From positions 372,001-436,000 of the forward strand of contig JAMWBK010000004.1 of NCBI GenBank assembly GCA_029953675.1: DNA of 64,000 nt, in the 5' to 3' direction. The position numbers were made by a program, and so were the translations under genes. Shown here in pieces: positions 36,276-47,230 of the stretch. A model generated the notes under the pieces. That model was not told where the DNA came from. It ran no database searches and saw only the letters and a program-made list of their open reading frames with translations. This stretch comes from Rhodosorus marinus (taxonomy: Eukaryota; Rhodophyta; Stylonematophyceae; Stylonematales; Stylonemataceae). The first letter of the stretch is position 1, and every line of letters begins with the position of its first letter.

Positions 36276-36927
36276 GCATCGCGCCAGACAAGCGCTAAAA
36301 GAAAACTAGTCACCTCCAATAACTGACACTTATTTGACTGAAGAATGACAGTTGTCGAATCTTAATTGGATAATGTGTATGTCATTTTAAAATAAAAAAA
36401 GTACACTGGATCCAGACGATAGCTTCTGCCAATCTGCTGTTCACTACGCAAGGCAGGTAGGAGTTGGCTGAAGCGGGTATAGGTCAGGTAATGTCTAAGT
36501 CTAGCGATCAAAAGCGAAGAATGGCCTAGTAGCCTTTAGCTCCAGTTGGGTATTCCTCGCTCTCTGTTTCTTATATCCGTTTTCTGGGTTTCTCACAGTT
36601 CTTGCAGTTTCCAATATATAGTCCTACTGAAGGTAACAATGTTACCACATTCTAACGCAGTGAATGAGCAAAGTCCTAACTGGTAGCATGATGAATGGTC
36701 TTGTGACTGCTATTGGTGAAAGGCGGGGCGAGCTCTCTTCGAGCGGCAGTGCAAACAGATTTACGCCTGACAGATACTCATAAATTATTTTTTTTAGATT
36801 GGATTCTTCGATATTGAAAAGTCAATTTCCATAACACAACTAGGAGTACCGCAAAGTCGGGGCAGGCCTCCAGGTTCTTAAAGACTCGTTCGTTACGCAA
36901 GCCGTGCAGATGAGTATCCCAATGAAG
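36276..36927. other. intergenic, no gene seen
   Basis: 3' flank of the kinase gene. Short AT-rich patches; nothing recognised. Confidence 0.4.
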
Positions 36928-37375
36928 GTGCGATCATCTTTGCGTTCTTCGAGGCATCAAGCATAACGTAGTACGTAAGTTCCAGTACGCGTATTCCAAA
37001 ACGCTTCTAAGCAGACACCCACACCCCGCAAGATTTACCTTGGCTCCGCCAAGATTCCTGGATTTTTACCTAATTTCGGTCTTCCCGTCCCTGCTCGTTT
37101 CCTCCTTGGCCGCGTTTTTTTCACCATCAGCGTGCAGTCATGAAAAGAAAAGTATCCTTACGACGGTGCGATCATCTTTGCATTCTTCGATGCACCAATC
37201 ATTAAACTGGCACGTCACTTCTAGTACGCCCAGCCACCAAAGGCCACTAAGCAGACGCTCAGCGGATTGATTGTACCCCTCAACGCCCAAGGTGTAAGGC
37301 GCCATCTCGTCTTGGTCAGTTGAGCTCCCGCTGGTTCCTCTCTCCGGCGAGGTTTTTCCCGGGAAAGGCCGTCGT
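36928..37375. repeat. diverged two-copy direct repeat, period ~238 bp
   Basis: Copy 1 from 36928 and copy 2 from 37166 both begin GTGCGATCATCTTTGC and share CTTCGA.GCA, AGTACGC, CTAAGCAGAC and a later CTCG/GGTTCCTC-type block. Identity is clearly above chance at the 5' ends and fades downstream. It ends about 100 bp before the ABC gene start. Confidence 0.6.
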
Positions 37376-37478
37376 CGTTCACTGGTGTTGGAGGGCGAAA
37401 GGCGAAAGTTGGTAGTTCCTTTGTTTTGAGAGTGGGACGGTTGAATCCTTTCCTGAGTTATCACTAAATAGCATCACT

Positions 37479-40027
37479 ATGAAACTCGCAGTGGATGGCC
37501 TGTGCGCATCGACTGTGGATCACCGTGAGCTTTTCGAGAACGTGTCTTTCAATTGTGAGAGGGGTGAACGAGTATTTATTTTGGGACCTTCGGGAACTGG
37601 AAAGTCGACTCTGCTAAGGGTTGTCGCGAGGCTTCATGATAAGACCGGCGGGTCTGTGATGCTGGATGGGTCGTCATCGTCAAGATTTGTTCCCGGATCC
37701 TGGCGAGCGCGAGTGATGTACGTCCCACAGGCGACGAAGAATAATCTCCCGGCCGGACCAAGTGAGCTGCTTCATGTGGTGGCAAAATACAGGTTAGATG
37801 AGAAAGCAATCCAGATTATCGAACACTATGTTTCTGTACGCTCAACCTCCTGCACGCTCTTGCCGCGTAGAGCTCAGATTAGAAGAAACCAGGTCAGAAA
37901 GGACCTGCTTTGTGATTTCCTGAAGAAAGTTGGACTGGACGAGGCCTTCGCTGAGAAGCAATGGAGAGATATGAGCGGTGGGGAAGCTCAGAGAGCTGCG
38001 CTCTGCGTAGTCCTGTCTCTCCAACCTGATTTCCTCCTCCTAGATGAACCAACCAGTAAGAAACACTTCCCGCTGGTACGATGATGCTCCTCGCGGTAAC
38101 CGACCCGATTTGCGAACGTTTCCTGCAATGATCCGCAGGCGCTTGCGACCCAGAGTCAACTCGAAAAGTGGAGAAAACACTGATTGAAAGCGGAATCGGG
38201 CTTGTCTGGGTCACCCACAACCCTGAACAGTACAAGACGGTAGGGGGACGAGCCATACATATGGAGCCTCTAGAAAGGTTCGCCTCCCAGACACACCAGC
38301 AGAAACCAACGGGGCGACAAAAACTGATGCGCATGTGCTCGGCCCTGCTGGCCATGACCGCGTGCGCGTTAGGAGCCTGACACCGGCAGAGCCTTCACAA
38401 ATCGAACATAAGCAGCCCGATCAAGTTGGATCACATGATGTGGAGAAGGGTTTGAGTAGATCCCTCAACAGAACAGCCAAGACTGCCGCAGCAGCTGTCG
38501 TATCGGCTAGCTTGATAGAGAATTCCCACGCTCTGAAAGCAGTCACAGGGAGGTCTGTCCTTAGCACCTTTCCTTGTTTAGATGATGCGCGTCCTACTGA
38601 AAAGGCTCATGTCGTTGTTGATCTCAACACTACAGTGGCGGCGACACTGAGGAGGTTTCATGGATAGGTTTGGCGGAAGCAGGATTACTGCTCATTATGA
38701 TAGCTTTACTTTGTTCGGTTTTCACTCTCGGGATCGAAGGCAAGCTCGTCGTTGCTGGGTTTCGCTCCTTTGTCCAGCTCTTGCTGCTCGGGTTCGTCTT
38801 TTGGTCACTGCCAGTCTCAGTACCTAGCTAACTGGCTGAACGATTATCAACGCTTTTTCTGCAAAACGAAAACCCACGAGCGTAGGGCGGTTCTGTTTCC
38901 TGTGTTTAACATCAACAATGCACTTCTATCTCTCGGATACATATGCATAATGGTTCTGGTGGCCGTGCAGGAGGCAATGTCGCGGCCGAGTTACACGTTT
39001 CCAGTACGAAGGCACGCCCTTTCGGAAATTGGCCAAATCTTAGTCCCTCTTGCTGACTTCGTATTCCTTTTCCTTGTCCATACTTTTTGTTACGTTTCAT
39101 CTCTCCTCCATGGATAGAGAATGCTTCGGTGTGTATATCTATCCGTTGGCGGGTCCATAGGTGCCTTTTCAGTCTTTGGCCTGTTCGTCGTCTTAAGAGT
39201 TGGTCTGGACGCGAGGTAAGCAACTTGAGCTGTCCGGTCTCATCTAAGCGATCTGACACCATAGTTCTTGGTGTGGTGTAGGTACGCGGTCCCTTTGACC
39301 GGAATGATGCTTGGCAACTGCTTGACATGTATATCCGTCTCCCTATCCGCGTTGGTCGCTGATCTCAAGGAGAAATCAGAAGTTTTAGAGCACTACCTCT
39401 CTTTTGTACGACGTTTCACAAGAATCAAGCAAAGAAAGGCTGCAGTTGAAGAGCTAATGCATTCTGTCTTTCGTCGCTCCAGGGAGCGAGCAAGTATGAG
39501 GCTACCAAGCCCCTGTTAAACAGCTGCATCCGCCTTGGGTTGACTGGTCAACTGAACCAGATGAATGTTGCCGGTATCGTCGCCATTCCTGGCATGATGA
39601 CAGGACAGATTCTTGGCGGGAACCCGCCTCTAACTGCCGCCCGGTATCAAATTTTTGTTCTTTTGATGAACGCTGGCACGAGCGTCATCGGATCTTTTGC
39701 GGTGATGACGCTGACTGTACAAGAGCTTTTCGACGTAGATCATAAGTAAGCCACAAGAAGCTTCATAACATCGTCAAGACCGAAACACGCTTGCTGAACG
39801 CGTGAATGTGGTGCTTATCGTCAAAACGCAGGTTCGTAGGAGAAGCTCTCACGAAACGCAAGAACACGTTTTCCGTTACGAGTGTAATGGAAGGGGCCAT
39901 CCACTGGCTTACAGACGTTGCAAAGGCCGTTGTGAACTTGTTGTTAAGCAAGTGGAGAGAGTTTCACCCTGCACCCTCCCCCCAGGAATTTCAGCCGCTA
40001 CTAAGTTCCCCTCCGCCCAGGAACTGA
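37479..40027 (+). CDS. fused ABC transporter: FetA/STAR1-type ATPase joined to FetB/STAR2-type (UPF0014) permease
   Basis: ATPase exons are 37479-37835, 37893-38055 and 38139-38277: Walker A GPSGTGKST, Q-loop YVPQA, signature MSGGEAQRA, Walker B FLLLDEPTS, H-loop WVTHNPEQ. The frame then splices in phase to 38373 and stays open as a hydrophilic linker. Permease exons follow: about 38652-38803, 38886-39003, 39118-39215, 39282-39405, 39483-39745 and 39832-40027. Family marks are FVQLLLLGFVFW, CIMVLVAVQEAM, RYAVPLTGMMLGNCL, and LNQMNVAGIVAIPGMMTGQI followed by LGG and AARYQI. Bacterial FetA/FetB export iron and plant STAR1/STAR2/ALS3 are aluminium-tolerance transporters; the substrate here is unknown. 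The permease part has no ATG before its first membrane helix, so a separate gene is unlikely. The junction of exon 4 (from 38373) and exon 5 was not resolved exactly. Confidence 0.85.
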
Positions 40028-40400
40028 ACAACCGTCGTGTATGTTCCAGAGACTTTTGATTTCGGTGAAGTGAACGGTTGGAGCCGCCCGCTTTTGACCA
40101 GTACACGAAATCTGTGCAACAGTCAGCTTTTCGGGTTTCGATAATCATCAAATTTGTGCTTATCTTCTGTACAGAACACTAAAAACATTACCCCAAAACA
40201 GTCGTTGGCGAAGAGGATACCAGATATCATCTTTTGTATTAAGCAAGGCTTGCACTGCGGTGTGGCCGGCACGGGAGGGCATTTGAAGGATAGACGGCAT
40301 CCAAAAATCCGCTACCAACAGTGGGCGAACAAAAAAGGAACGATTTTTTCTTTAAAACAAAAGCGATGAGGATCTGACACCCCTCTAGACAGAAAAAGAC

Positions 40401-41333
40401 CTATCTGCCTCCCCGATACCCTCCATAGGGTTTCTGATAACTCTGTTGGTTCATGTGAGGATCGAACTCGATATCCATATCGGATGGTAGACCTCCGGCA
40501 CAGATCTCTCTTCTCCATTTTGCCCTGTTCACGCCGACAGACAATAGTCAGCTCAAAAGTTTGAGAATCGCGATAAGAGTCGTCGCACTTGCGGGCGCAA
40601 GAACAAATTAGGTGGACGAGGCCTACTTGATATTATCGCGAAGCGCAAAGTTGTCGGATGTACCTATCCACATGGAAAGCCGTGTCTGCTGCGATCGAAC
40701 GGCCATTTCCAAACCACAAATCTCGTCGCTGTCATCGGAGGCAAACGAATCTCCCAAAACGAGCAAAACCTAAGGTAGTAGGAGAACAAAAATCAGGATG
40801 TTGGCGATATCTGACGTTTTTCGCTGAGTCTTTGGTGCTGGTTCTCACCGAGTTGAGCCAAATTTCATTCACCAGTGATTTGTCACGGAGCTTGATGGTG
40901 AACTTCCCACCATTCTCATTTGCCTTATCCTCCCACAACGGCTTAATTCCAGTTTTGAATAGATAGTACGTACTGCTCGGCATCAGCGCCGTAGGCTCGG
41001 CAATCGCATTGAGTGTCCTAAGTCATTGGACACAAACAATCAAACCAAAAATCGTAGGCAAAGCAACGTCAGCACGACAAGTGCTTCACAACGACATTGA
41101 AACGCCCAGTTCGCATTAATCCCGATCACCTACCCCCAAAGGCTCTCGACAGTCGAGATCTCCGTGACTGTTTTCAAGTTCTCATCCCAACTCGACTTGC
41201 CACCCTTCCCACCAGCACCAACTGAAGTATTAAAGTACAGGGTCCATGAACTCTGCAACCGATGAGGCACAGACATATCAACCCCACTACCGGTTCGCTC
41301 CGCACCTTCCGCAGTTCCAACCTCAGCAGCCAT
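40401..41333 (-). CDS. translation initiation factor eIF4E family, cap-binding
   Basis: Exons 41333-41134, 41017-40849, 40769-40627 and 40524-40401 keep phase and give 211 aa. It has SSWTLYFN, the stacking tryptophan in GKSSWDENL, TVESLWG (dorsal eIF4G-binding Trp), LFKTGIKPLWEDKANENGGK (the second cap-stacking Trp plus Glu), then VLGDSFA, EICGLEMAVRSQQ and LSMWIGTSDN. Both cap-sandwich tryptophans are present. After DMDIEFDPHMNQ the end is GGYRGGR, unlike most eIF4Es. The N-terminal part is short and Gly/Glu-rich. Class I or the 4EHP-like class cannot be decided by eye. It is convergent with the ABC transporter gene. Confidence 0.9.
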
Positions 41334-41339
41334 CACACA

Positions 41340-41598
41340 AAAACACCACCTCCCCGATCCAAAAACAAAATCCCTTCAAAGCTCCTTTATACCAACTTCC
41401 TTTCTACGACTAAAACAACCAATTCAAGATCTCCTAACCCCTTCAATCCCCCTTTCTATTCACTCCACTATCCCCTTGTCCAAGACCTCTTCCGCTTCTC
41501 CCCCAAAATGCTATTCTCCTTCCCAAAAAATTACAATTCATTACCAAGCGGCGTCCATCGTTACTTCAGTTTTGTCCCCACCTCTCTCACACACCCCC
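41340..41598 (-). promoter_or_regulatory. C-rich tract upstream of eIF4E
   Basis: The + strand is C/T-rich and G-poor (CCACCTCCCCGATCC, CTCACACACCCCCACC and others), so the eIF4E coding strand is G/A-rich here. It lies between the start codon and the 198-bp tandem array. The role is inferred. Confidence 0.35.
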
Positions 41599-42210
41599 AC
41601 CAGCCCACCCACCGCTCACGGCCGTCTCCGACTACAGCCTGTCCTCAACTTGCTATGGTCATCCGTAGGGAGGGAGTGAGAGTGCGGGCATAGAGAAAAA
41701 TGAAAACTCGTGAATCTGGGCTTCGAATTTTAGCGGAACGGGGGGCGTGAATAGAGGAGACTGGCGTTAATGTCCCTATTGGTGTCTAACTTTCCTTCCC
41801 CGCAGCCCGCCATTCACGACCGGCTCCGATGGCAGCAGTGTCTCCCCATAGCTTGCTATCGTCCTCTACTCTATGGGGCGGAAGTGAGAGAGTGGGCATC
41901 GAGAAAAATGAAAACTCGTGCCTCTGGGGCTCGGGTAGCGGAAAAGATTGTGGATATTGGAGACTGGTGTTAATACCCCTGTCGGTGCCTTCCCTCTCAG
42001 CACCCACTGTTCACGGCCGTTTGCTACCACAGCCTGTCCTCGGCTGCCATCGTCCTCTATGGGCGCGCCTTCGTCAAAATGGAAAATCTTGGCTTTTTGT
42101 CCGACTGGATATTAGGTGTTAACGGAGCGTGTGGCTTGAGGAGAGAGGTGGGTGTGTTTACGCATGTGCGCTTCTTCTCCCCAGCCCCGCCGCGCAGCGA
42201 GGCCACAATG
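41599..42210. repeat. three-unit tandem array, period ~198 bp
   Basis: CTCACGGCCGTCTCCGACTA at about 41613, TTCACGACCGGCTCCGATGG at 41813 and TTCACGGCCGTTTGCTACCA at 42010 head successive units. The first two units share AGAAAAATGAAAACTCGTG, a CTGGTGTTAAT/CTGGCGTTAAT block and a C-rich end. A weaker fourth relative may follow at about 42280-42380. The array lies about 270 bp upstream of eIF4E. Confidence 0.8.
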
Positions 42211-42656
42211 TGTCGACACGATGGTGTTGCTTTCAAGACGGTCTGGGTCGAGAACAACTAAAATTAAATCTACTGGTTTGATGTGGGTGGCGTGAGCGTC
42301 TACGAAGCGTATGGATTGAGGATACTGGTGGGATTTGTCTCTACATATGCCCTACCCTCTCTCACAGTCGATTGCACGCACCCGCAGCCAGACCGAATCA
42401 ACTCCTGAAGAAGAAGTTGCGGCTGTCTAAAAGCACCGAGAAATTCTTCCTACTGGCTTCGGTGGGTATCTGGTGTCAGCGAGGGTCCCGGTAGAGACGA
42501 ACGATGCGGTGCTCCAAACCCCATCCATCCAAACCCTGTTTCTGTTTTGCTCTTGCGCAGTGTTGCCTAAACAGAGATATTGCTCCGAGCTGAAGCGGGC
42601 CAAATGTTTCGAATAGGGCTTGGATATATGAACAAATAATCTTCGAGAATAAACTG

Positions 42657-42951
42657 CTAGTCGAATGGAGATGCCAAAGAGGAGCCTTGTGTAGGAGAGT
42701 CTCCGAAAGTGTTCTTCTCCTCTGCCCGTTCCCAGCGCAAACACAGCGGGCTTCCGCGGTCGTCTTCTTTCACGGTATATGTACCACTGAACTCTTTTTT
42801 GGGCCCGAAATCTGTTGAGAAGAAGTCAAAAGCATCCACTCTTGTCGCATACTTCCCGTGCCCATTCTCGAGCGTTCAAGGTCCTTCAACCTAATACATG
42901 ATCTCAAACCCCGCAGTCTTGTGCTCCATACTCATTCGCCTCCTCGAACAT
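42657..42951 (-). CDS. small protein of unknown function
   Basis: The exon 42866-42657 reads NGHGKYATRVDAFDFFSTDF, then GPKKEFSGTYTVKEDDRG and PLCLRWERAEEKNTFGDSP, to a stop. A short first exon 42951-42910 (MFEEANEYGAQDCG) would join in phase across a 43-nt intron, giving about 83 aa. No family is recognised. The alternating beta-like SGTYTVKEDD..SPLCLRWE stretch looks coding, but this is a guess. Confidence 0.35.
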
Positions 42952-43537
42952 CCTACTTGCGCGTTGTTCAGGTCTGGCAGATCTCAATCAGATGATGGCA
43001 GTGAATCCGCCTTTCTGTCCCAAAACCATTGTGTTCACACGAACTCAAAAGATGACCCTGAAACAATGGAACCCTATTCAGGGGAAATAGACTCAACTAA
43101 GGACATAAAAATCACAAATATACATCAATATCGTCTTGTTATTCAGCAAAAGTAATTCTTTATATCGTAAATGTAAGTATTTCTGGGTAATATCTCAGAT
43201 TACGAGATCGGATTGGCAAACAATCGAAAAAATAACAATGAATCAATGAATGTACTTCGGCAATGGGGCTGGCGCTCTGATATGAGTACTGGACATTCTT
43301 AGGGAGAGTTTGTTGGTGCTTGGCATGGTGCTTGGTCAAGTGGAAAGGGTTTGAACTTGGTACATTAAGTGCTAAACTCGACCTTTAAATTATTCTGTCA
43401 TCGCCTCCGGGGGAAGCGGAAACGTGAGGGCTGCTGAACATTGCGGGTGAGACAGGGTTTGAATCGATACCGAACCGTATCGACTGGTTTTTAAATGTGA
43501 GAAGGTCAATCCCCTCAAGTGGCTGTTTTGGTTCAGA
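42952..43537. other. intergenic, no gene seen
   Basis: 5' flank of the penta-EF-hand gene and of the small unknown gene. Partly AT-rich (43075-43260). Confidence 0.4.
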
Positions 43538-44484
43538 ATGGTAGTGGAAAGGGAAGAAAGCGTTCATGATGAGGACTTGGAAAAGTGGTTTTCCGCTTTT
43601 GCGCAGGGCAGTCAGACTCTCTCGGCGTCCTCGGTACGGTTGAACTTGTTCGTGTTCTGTTGCGGTGCAAGATGATCCCAGCTCCCTGTTAGTCTGCAGC
43701 CCCGGCTAATGATTTGTGTCTTGTGCTTTTGCTAAACCGATGCGGCGTCACTCTTTTTCAAGTTGCGGTCAGCGCTTGAAGCAGCGGGCTTACTTCTCAC
43801 GTGGCAATGCGTGAACTCGTTGATCAAGATGATGGACGGCCGAGGAGATGGAAGGATCACTGCACAAGAATTCTGCACTCTTTATCGCTTCATAGAAAGC
43901 ATTCGAGTGCGTTTTGAACTTCGTCTATCTTTCAGCCAGTGTCGGATCCTCCCAAACTAAAACGTCTTTTTACCATCATGGCTGCCTAAAGAACTCCTTT
44001 GTTCAGGTCGACTCTCGGGGAGATAAGAAGTTGCAGATTCACGATGTCGCGCTCGCCCTCAATCAGTACAGTCAGAGACTAGCTTTTGAAGCACTCAGTA
44101 TGCTCTTTAGGGTATGTGCCTGTTCTCCACCGGGCGCAGAGCAAGACTAATCCGAGGGGCCGCTGACAGATCGGTGTTTTGTTATCCGATCTGAAAAAAG
44201 GTATTCGACAAAGGGTCCAAGGGATATCTCATCCTGCCAGAATACATCGAGTTGGCGGTTTTCGTTACATGTGCCCGACATTTGTACGAGAGCTGCACCA
44301 GGTACGGCTAGGGAACAGGCTTACGAGCGCGATGTAGTGCACCCGCGCCGAATTTAACTTCGCCCAACCTGGAACCAACTGACTTATCTCCCACTGCTCC
44401 CATGCTGCAAACATCAGGGAAAACAAGGAGTTCATTAAGATCGACCAGAACGCGCTCATCCAGTTCGCGGTCAAGCTTCGATAG
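43538..44484 (+). CDS. penta-EF-hand (PEF) calcium-binding protein, ALG-2/sorcin-like but degenerate
   Basis: Exons 43538-43633, 43763-43906, 44007-44111, 44201-44301 and 44418-44484 keep phase and give 170 aa. Successive EF-hands: a degenerate first (WFSAFAQGSQTLSASS), a canonical one MMDGRGDGRITAQEF (D1, D5, E12 present), VDSRGDKKLQIHDVAL (position 12 is Asp), and a degenerate VFDKGSKGYLILPEYIEL. A last exon, EFIKIDQNALIQFAVKLR, is shaped like the PEF dimerisation hand. The usual Gly/Pro-rich N-terminus is absent, which is unusual for ALG-2. Only one hand clearly keeps all calcium ligands. It is convergent with EFG1, whose stop lies 25 bp away. Confidence 0.75.
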
Positions 44485-44509
44485 GACGGAACTCTCATGG
44501 ACAGACTTC

Positions 44510-45813
44510 TCATGTGCCTCGCTTTCTACTACGTTTCCCTCGAGCACCCCGTCGTGTCTTCTTTCCTTGTGAAGGCTGCTGCGCTCCCTGATAGCCAACC
44601 CGCAGAGAGGAAAAGCGATTTTACATATCATGAGCAGTGGACGATGAGGCCTTTCTATCAGGAAGCCATTCGCGAGCCCGCCTTCCGCGGAAGTGCCGGC
44701 TGTGGATAACTCACCTTTTTCTCGGCAGTTGGATCTCTGCGATCATCTTCCTTAGAAGGGTTTAGAGTGCTGCCGCTCTCGGGTTGGTCATCAGGACTAC
44801 CCTCCTCGTCATGCTCTTGTTCCACAAAAAAGTCGTCGTCCTCCACCATGCCTATATCCTTCTGAGCGCCGTCGTCTGCGCTTGTTTCTTCGTCATCTTC
44901 ATCCAGGTCGTCTTCGGCTCCACGTACAATTCTCTGTTCAATTGCCGCTCGGATGTTCTGAATCTCTGCCTTGGCTTCTTCTCCATGCTCAGCATGCGGA
45001 AATAGGGATAGATAGGGGCGATCGTCCGGGAACATCTAGGCTCGTCGTCAAAATCGATAAGGAGACGATGCAAGAGTCATTGTCAGTCAGCGGAGCTACT
45101 TAATCGTCGAGCTCGGTCAATTTCAAAATTGGGGAGCTGAATGCGCGGATCCTCAGAGCAATCAACGTAAAACCAGAAAGCATAGTACAGCTAGAGGATG
45201 GCTCTAAACTTCGCCCCGAGCCGAGGAGAGTTCCCCCTTGGAATCCAATTACAAGCATCATTAAACCATGAAGATTGCCGAGGATCGGAGTGCCGTCCAA
45301 ACAGCTGGAATCAAAGCAAGATATAAAGGCGCAAATACACCGCACTTTTGTTGCTCCCTAACACTCTGGACATACCTTTACGTACAGGAGGTCCTTATAG
45401 ATCTGCTCCTTCCTTGTCATGGCTGTTTCTTGATCAATCTCGCCGTTTTCCAGTAGCTTCTCCACGTGCTGCTGCATTCTCATGAGCCTCTTGCGCTCTT
45501 CATATACGGTGGTGAAACAATGAATTTGGTCTCAGAGCGCATGAGGAAAAACTGGTTTCCAGAGTATCAGATGGACTTACTCACCATACCACCTAAACCT
45601 TCTGTACTTTAGCTTTAGCAATCGCTTATTTTCTCTTCGTTGTCGTTCCTGTTGAACACGCTTCAGCTCCTCAAGCTCTTCCTGCTTTGCTAATCGAGTC
45701 TTCTCGGGAAGCTCTTCACCCTTGACATGAAGCAGCCTCTCAATCCCACGAATTCGGGACTTCATCGAGGACTTTGCCTTCTTCTTCTTCTTCCCTTTCG
45801 CCTGCTTCTCCAT
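44510..45813 (-). CDS. rRNA-processing protein EFG1
   Basis: Nucleolar protein for 18S rRNA maturation in yeast. Exons 45813-45585, 45497-45376, 45035-44715 and 44560-44510 keep phase, 240 aa. It opens with a lysine-rich stretch, then MKSRIRGIERLLHVKGEELP, a long charged helix (EELEELKRVQQERQRREN), and RWYERKRLMRMQ formed across the first splice (family: RFFERKKA.R). Next is DLLYVKMFPDDRPYLSLFP, the family's NY..YYP...KYISLYP block. An acidic stretch (DDLDEDDEE) and a basic end (KTRRGARGKRSRKRGT) follow. All family blocks are in order. Confidence 0.85.
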
Positions 45814-46780
45814 ATCAACTCGTTCTTTAACTCGCTAATCTCAATTCAAAGGAAGAGTTCAGCAATTTGTCCATGTCAGAAACCGATCCGCCAAACAGGA
45901 CTTGTGCGAACGAAGAAAGCTCAGCAACAAATTGTCCATCCTTCCGCCCACGTGCGAGCTCGGGGCGGGGACGGAGTTCACAACATCAGGATAAAAATCG
46001 AGTTCGTACAAGGCGCAAGTCATTGGCTTGGTAGAGAATGCCAACTATCTCAGATTGTAACAAGTTTCAGCGTCAGTTTCGGTACCGTCTTCATCTCTGG
46101 TTTTGCATAGGAAACATGAACCAAGCAGGTGGCTTCCTTTTTCTTGGTACTTGGTGCTCGGCCTTTCAAAGGGGTTCGGTTGCTGCACGTCTACCCTGCC
46201 CTCGATGGTGGACGGCTTGTTTGCATATCAAAATCGATGCGTGTTTGCTTTGACGTTGAATGCGCGCGCGCATGTGGTCGTCCTGTTCAGTGAACGCGTC
46301 TGGATGGTTCCTTGTAACCTCGTTGAGGGAGAGCTGAGGGAGAGGGAGACTGTCCCCCCCCGGGGTCTCATTGTGTGCCTGCAGCGAGGAACGTGCTTTC
46401 GCGACTGAACCGATCCACAACTGGAGCTTCCGCAGGTTGGGCAGCGCAGTGTGGTAGATGGTGCTGCTTGGACCACAGGTCAAGAAACAGAATAAGTGCG
46501 AAAACCGGGGGGTAGCGACTTGACTCCATTCGTGCTCACCTTTTCAAGGACCCTTTAATCTCACCATTAACATCAACGGCTTTTACAGTAAGTGCAATTG
46601 GATCAATCCGTAGGAGCGGAAACGACACATGCCGTTGTGAACCGGCTCTCTCGAAACTACAATTTCCATATTGGACGCCAAGTCTCCGATCTATTGCTAT
46701 GAGCAACTAGCACGGCTAAGAACTGTCCATAAATATGAGCCCAGACCAGACATGTTGGGGCGGTCAACGGTAGGCTCATG
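45814..46780. other. intergenic, no gene seen
   Basis: Promoter side of EFG1 and 3' flank of the small membrane protein. Open frames on both strands (45859-46044, 46103-46408, 46166-46483) have no family resemblance. A GCGCGCGC run lies near 46260-46270. Confidence 0.4.
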
Positions 46781-47230
46781 TCAATTGGCAGCGGCAGCAG
46801 CCTCTTCCATGTCACGCTTTTGTATTTCCTTAAGCTCCTGGTCCAGGTTCGCGAGACGCTTTTGAGTTTCATCATATATGTCTTGGTTCCATTTCTTTCT
46901 CAATCTGTTCAACAGAGATATCGATTGAAAAACGGGGTTCAGTACTGAGAGAGGCGAACGAAATTACACACGCCACCTCAGAACTTACTGCTGATAGTAG
47001 TGATCGCAATAACCCCCAAACGCCATGAAGCCGATGTGCTCCCACGGATCTGACAGAAATTTGAAAAGCGGTATCATGGTCCACTTGAGTTGAAATCAAC
47101 ATGAAGACAAGCAACGATCACAGGAGCACCCGTTGTTAGGGAGAGTCAACTTACGATACATAACCGGATTCACTCTGACCATATTATGTAGACAGCAACT
47201 ACTGAATCCAAGCACAATTCCGTACCACAT
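46781..47230 (-). CDS. 86-aa membrane protein, possibly a respiratory complex I accessory subunit
   Basis: Exons 47230-47155, 47049-46989 and 46904-46781 keep phase. The protein starts MWYGIVLGFSSCCLHNMV, a single hydrophobic stretch, then HPWEHIGFMAFGGYCDHYY, then a long charged helix (WNQDIYDETQKRLANLDQEL) ending in an Ala run. Size, MW.. start and PWEH..G layout recall small complex I accessory subunits such as NDUFA1 or NDUFB1. No decisive motif was seen, so function is a suggestion. The coding call itself is firm because three short exons agree in phase. Confidence 0.6.

Noticed and set aside
44308-44631. A 107-codon minus-strand frame as the last exon of EFG1
   Set aside because: It is mostly antisense to the penta-EF-hand gene. 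A different acceptor gives KTRRGARGKRSRKRGT and a stop, a much better EFG1 end.
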